DNA of 64,000 nt from an uncultured Corynebacterium sp. (GTDB lineage: Bacteria > Actinomycetota > Actinomycetes > Mycobacteriales > Mycobacteriaceae): positions 1 through 64,000 of the forward strand of contig NZ_CAMIAN010000002.1 in the NCBI RefSeq assembly GCF_946221155.1, in the 5' to 3' direction. The notes beneath the pieces are model-generated. The model did no database searches. It had not been told where the DNA came from and saw nothing but the letters and a program-made list of their open reading frames with translations. The position numbers and the translations under genes were made by a program. Below, in pieces: positions 61,926 to 64,000 of this stretch (its first letter is position 1; the number at the start of each line of letters is the position of its first letter).

Positions 61926-62378
61926 ATGGCCTATTTAATCATCGACCAATCCGGGAACCCATTAAGTCGCCCGAATGATGGAGATGTTGTATCCAATCCA
62001 GACACAGGGCAGGTCCTTACCATCAGCTTCCTGAGGATAACCACGCCCGACGGGGACTATGAAGTTGATTTTCTTCCCGGAATTGTCGACCTCTACCAAG
62101 GAAGCAAGGATAGATCATCCTATTCCACAAATATTCAAGAGATAAGCGTCGAGAAAGGAACTCGACTTCACAAAATTGGCAGTATTGACCATATAGATGA
62201 TGTAACCCTGACGCATTTAGGGGATAAATACCGAGTTCAGGCCGCGAAACTAGACGACACGAAACCAGATAGTTTAATCCTCTGCGAAGATGGTTTTATA
62301 AGAACTTTGCAAGATAGTTTTTCTGCTACCGACAGGCCTCAAGGAGTTTTCCCCGTTCTCCACAAAGTCGATGAGTAG
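61926..62378 (+). CDS. Low-GC orphan protein
   Basis: A 150-residue acidic protein that I do not recognise. It has a near-perfect AGGAGGT ribosome site 5 bases before the ATG. There is no signal peptide or membrane segment. The sequence suggests a beta-rich globular fold (alternating strands such as VLTISFLRITTPDGDYEVDF). Base composition is clearly lower in G+C than flanking genes, and its codons (AGA, TTA, ATA) are rare in the neighbours. This suggests recent acquisition. It is divergent from the SDR gene. Confidence 0.72.
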   Translation: MAYLIIDQSGNPLSRPNDGDVVSNPDTGQVLTISFLRITTPDGDYEVDFLPGIVDLYQGSKDRSSYSTNIQEISVEKGTRLHKIGSIDHIDDVTLTHLGDKYRVQAAKLDDTKPDSLILCEDGFIRTLQDSFSATDRPQGVFPVLHKVDE

Positions 62379-62412
62379 GCAGCCCCGCCGAGCACTACCC
62401 AGTTAGAACGCT

Positions 62413-62925
62413 TCACCCCATCAACTTCTGCTGCAGGGCGCGATCCTTTTCCAGCACTGCGTCGCGCATGTTCTCTTGGTATTCCACCATCTTGTCCATC
62501 AGAACCTCGTCAGCCACCGCGAGGGTGCGCACGGCCAACAGGCCCGCGTTCTTCGCACCGTCGATGGAGACGGTGGCAGTCGGCACGCCGCCCGGCATCT
62601 GCACGATGGAGAGCAGGGAATCCAAGCCATCCAGGTTTCCCAAGGCACGCGGAATGCCGATCACCGGCAGCGGAGTGGCCGCGGCAACCATGCCGGGCAG
62701 GTGGGCCGCACCGCCGGCGCAGGCGATGATCACCTTCACGCCGCGGGTGTGGGCGGTGCGGGCGTAGTCGAGCATGCGCTCCGGGGTGCGGTGCGCGGAG
62801 ACCACTCCGACCTCGAAGGGGATGCCGAACTCGGCCAGCACCTCGGCGGCCGGCTCGACGGTGGGCCAGTCGGAGTCGGACCCCATCACCAGGCCGACCA
62901 GCGGGGTGCGTGCGTTCTCAGTCAT
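62413..62925 (-). CDS. purE: PurE, N5-carboxyaminoimidazole ribonucleotide mutase
   Basis: A 170-residue enzyme of purine synthesis moving the carboxylate on AIR. The GSDSDWPTVEPA phosphate loop, SAHRTPERMLDYA and IIACAGGAAHLPGM motifs are diagnostic of class I PurE. It starts 3 bases after purK, so they form an operon. Confidence 0.95.
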   Translation of the reverse strand: MTENARTPLVGLVMGSDSDWPTVEPAAEVLAEFGIPFEVGVVSAHRTPERMLDYARTAHTRGVKVIIACAGGAAHLPGMVAAATPLPVIGIPRALGNLDGLDSLLSIVQMPGGVPTATVSIDGAKNAGLLAVRTLAVADEVLMDKMVEYQENMRDAVLEKDRALQQKLMG

Positions 62926-62928
62926 CGG

Positions 62929-64000
62929 TTAGTCCTCCCATTCGGCGGTTTCCAGGAACTTCGCGGCCAGGCGCGCCTGCTCGCGCGTGCGCGCCGGATC
63001 CTCCCCCAGCATATTGACGTGGCCGATCTTGCGGCGCGGGCGCCAATCCTTGCCGTACATGTGAATCTTTGCGTTCGGGAAGCGACGCCACACCGCATCC
63101 ATGCGCTCGTGCATCGGCATCGCCGGATCCTCGGCCGCACCCAGCACGTTTGCCATCACTACCACCGGCGCGGTGGGCTCGGTGGAGCCTAGCGGGCGGT
63201 CTAATACCGCGCGGACGTGCTGCTCGAACTGGCTGGTGATGCAACCATCTTGAGTCCAGTGACCGGTGTTGTGCGGACGCATCGCCAGCTCGTTGACGAT
63301 GATCTCCGGCTGGCCGTTCTCGTCGGTGGTCTCGAACAGCTCCACCGCCAGCACACCCGTGACCCCCAGCTCGGTGGCGACGTCACGGGACAGCTGCTCG
63401 GCGGCAGCCAGGATCTCCGGCGTGGAGTTCGGGGCAGGCGCCACGGCCTCCACGCAGATTCCGTCCTCCTGCAGGGATTCCACTGCCGGCCACGCCTGCA
63501 CCTCGCCGGACGGGGTGCGGGCCACCATGGCGGAAAGCTCGCGCACCAGCGCGACCTTCTTCTCCGCCATCAGGGGGATCTCCTTGTCCAGCAGCTTCTC
63601 TACCAGCTCGCGGGCCTCGTCCACCGTGGCGGGGAACCACACGCCCTTGCCGTCATAGCCGCCGCGGCGGGCCTTCAGGCACACCTGGCCGCCCACGGCC
63701 TCGAAGAACCCGGCAATATCATCGGCGGACTCGATGGCGGCAAACGCCGGCACCGGGGCGCCCAGCTCGCGCAGCTTCTTGCGCATCACCAGCTTGTCCT
63801 GCGCGTGGATCAGCGCCGACGGCTGCGGCTGCACGTTCACGCCCTCTTCGATAAGGGCATCCAGGAAGCGATTGGGCACGTGCTCGTGGTCGAAGGTCAC
63901 CGCGTCGGAGTCGCGAGAGACCTCGCGGACGTGCTCCTCCAGCGCGTAGTCCCCCAGCACCACGTCAGCGGTCACCTGCGCGGCCGAGGAATCCGGCGCC
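62929..64000 (-). CDS. purK: PurK, N5-carboxyaminoimidazole ribonucleotide synthetase (5' end outside window)
   Basis: The visible 357 codons cover most of an ATP-grasp enzyme that makes N5-CAIR from AIR and bicarbonate. Present are the linker PSALIHAQDKLVMRKKLRELG, the ATP-grasp CLKARRGGYDGKGVW, AVELFETTDENG and NELAMRPHNTGHWT. The first about 40-50 residues, with the nucleotide-fold start, lie beyond the window end; the reading frame is open to the last base. It is followed by purE. Confidence 0.93.
   Translation of the reverse strand, partial: APDSSAAQVTADVVLGDYALEEHVREVSRDSDAVTFDHEHVPNRFLDALIEEGVNVQPQPSALIHAQDKLVMRKKLRELGAPVPAFAAIESADDIAGFFEAVGGQVCLKARRGGYDGKGVWFPATVDEARELVEKLLDKEIPLMAEKKVALVRELSAMVARTPSGEVQAWPAVESLQEDGICVEAVAPAPNSTPEILAAAEQLSRDVATELGVTGVLAVELFETTDENGQPEIIVNELAMRPHNTGHWTQDGCITSQFEQHVRAVLDRPLGSTEPTAPVVVMANVLGAAEDPAMPMHERMDAVWRRFPNAKIHMYGKDWRPRRKIGHVNMLGEDPARTREQARLAAKFLETAEWED

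Overview
The window is a contiguous piece of a high-GC actinobacterial chromosome, almost certainly from a Corynebacterium. The evidence is the gene set and order: UvrD2, a K+ channel and AdnB/AdnA; DUF3152 and DUF3107; RhlE; WhiB1 and bL37; SigH-RshA; AroA-RsgA; SecA; HPF; ComF-LpqB-MtrB-MtrA-Tmk-SahH; ManA-ManB; DUF3499; WhiB2; a mannose-1-P guanylyltransferase, WbbL and RmlD; an LCP protein; PurE and PurK. From memory this follows the Mycobacterium tuberculosis Rv3193c-Rv3276c stretch in shortened form. F420 genes (fbiA/B), nudC, whiB7 and an ABC1 kinase, which interrupt the mycobacterial order, are absent here. The species cannot be fixed from the sequence alone.

Layout. 1-11 kb: HtpX-like protease, DUF1990 protein, a YwqG-like DUF1963 gene, initiator tRNA, UPF0182 membrane protein, PPA1309 family, a Lon-like PDZ protease, DUF2342, a SprT/DUF45-type peptidase and an E1/cyclodehydratase-like protein. 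11-23.5 kb: an unbroken minus-strand run DUF3107-DUF3152-TIGR02569-adnA-adnB-K+ channel-uvrD2, dominated by DNA-break processing. 23.5-29 kb: rhlE and a beta-propeller protein, whiB1, ribosomal protein bL37 with a strong terminator, a PH-domain protein, sigH-rshA and an SRAP-type DNA-protein crosslink protein. 29-36.6 kb: aroA-rsgA, HAD and DUF6912, an Rv3235-like protein, secA and hpf. 36.7-43.7 kb: the probable operon sahH-tmk-mtrA-mtrB-lpqB-comF. 43.8-54.4 kb: DUF4259, an orphan proline-rich membrane protein, mannose metabolism (manA, manB), whiB2, then the sugar-nucleotide, rhamnosyl and cell-wall ligase genes (manC-like, wbbL, rmlD, LCP). 54.4-61.9 kb: two ABC-2 exporters, an HNH/DUF222 gene, a NarL-type two-component system and an SDR. 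62-64 kb: a low-GC orphan and purE plus truncated purK.

The common theme is envelope building (LCP, WbbL, RmlD, mannose genes, MtrAB-LpqB, SecA, WhiB2) together with stress and DNA-damage handling (SigH/RshA, WhiB1, HtpX, AdnAB, UvrD2, SRAP). The clearest regulatory signals are a SigH-type promoter overlapping the SRAP stop codon, a CRP/GlxR-type palindrome and a second inverted repeat before whiB1, and a near-consensus vegetative promoter preceded by phased 9-bp GTCAC repeats before whiB2. No CRISPR array, insertion sequence or prophage was seen.
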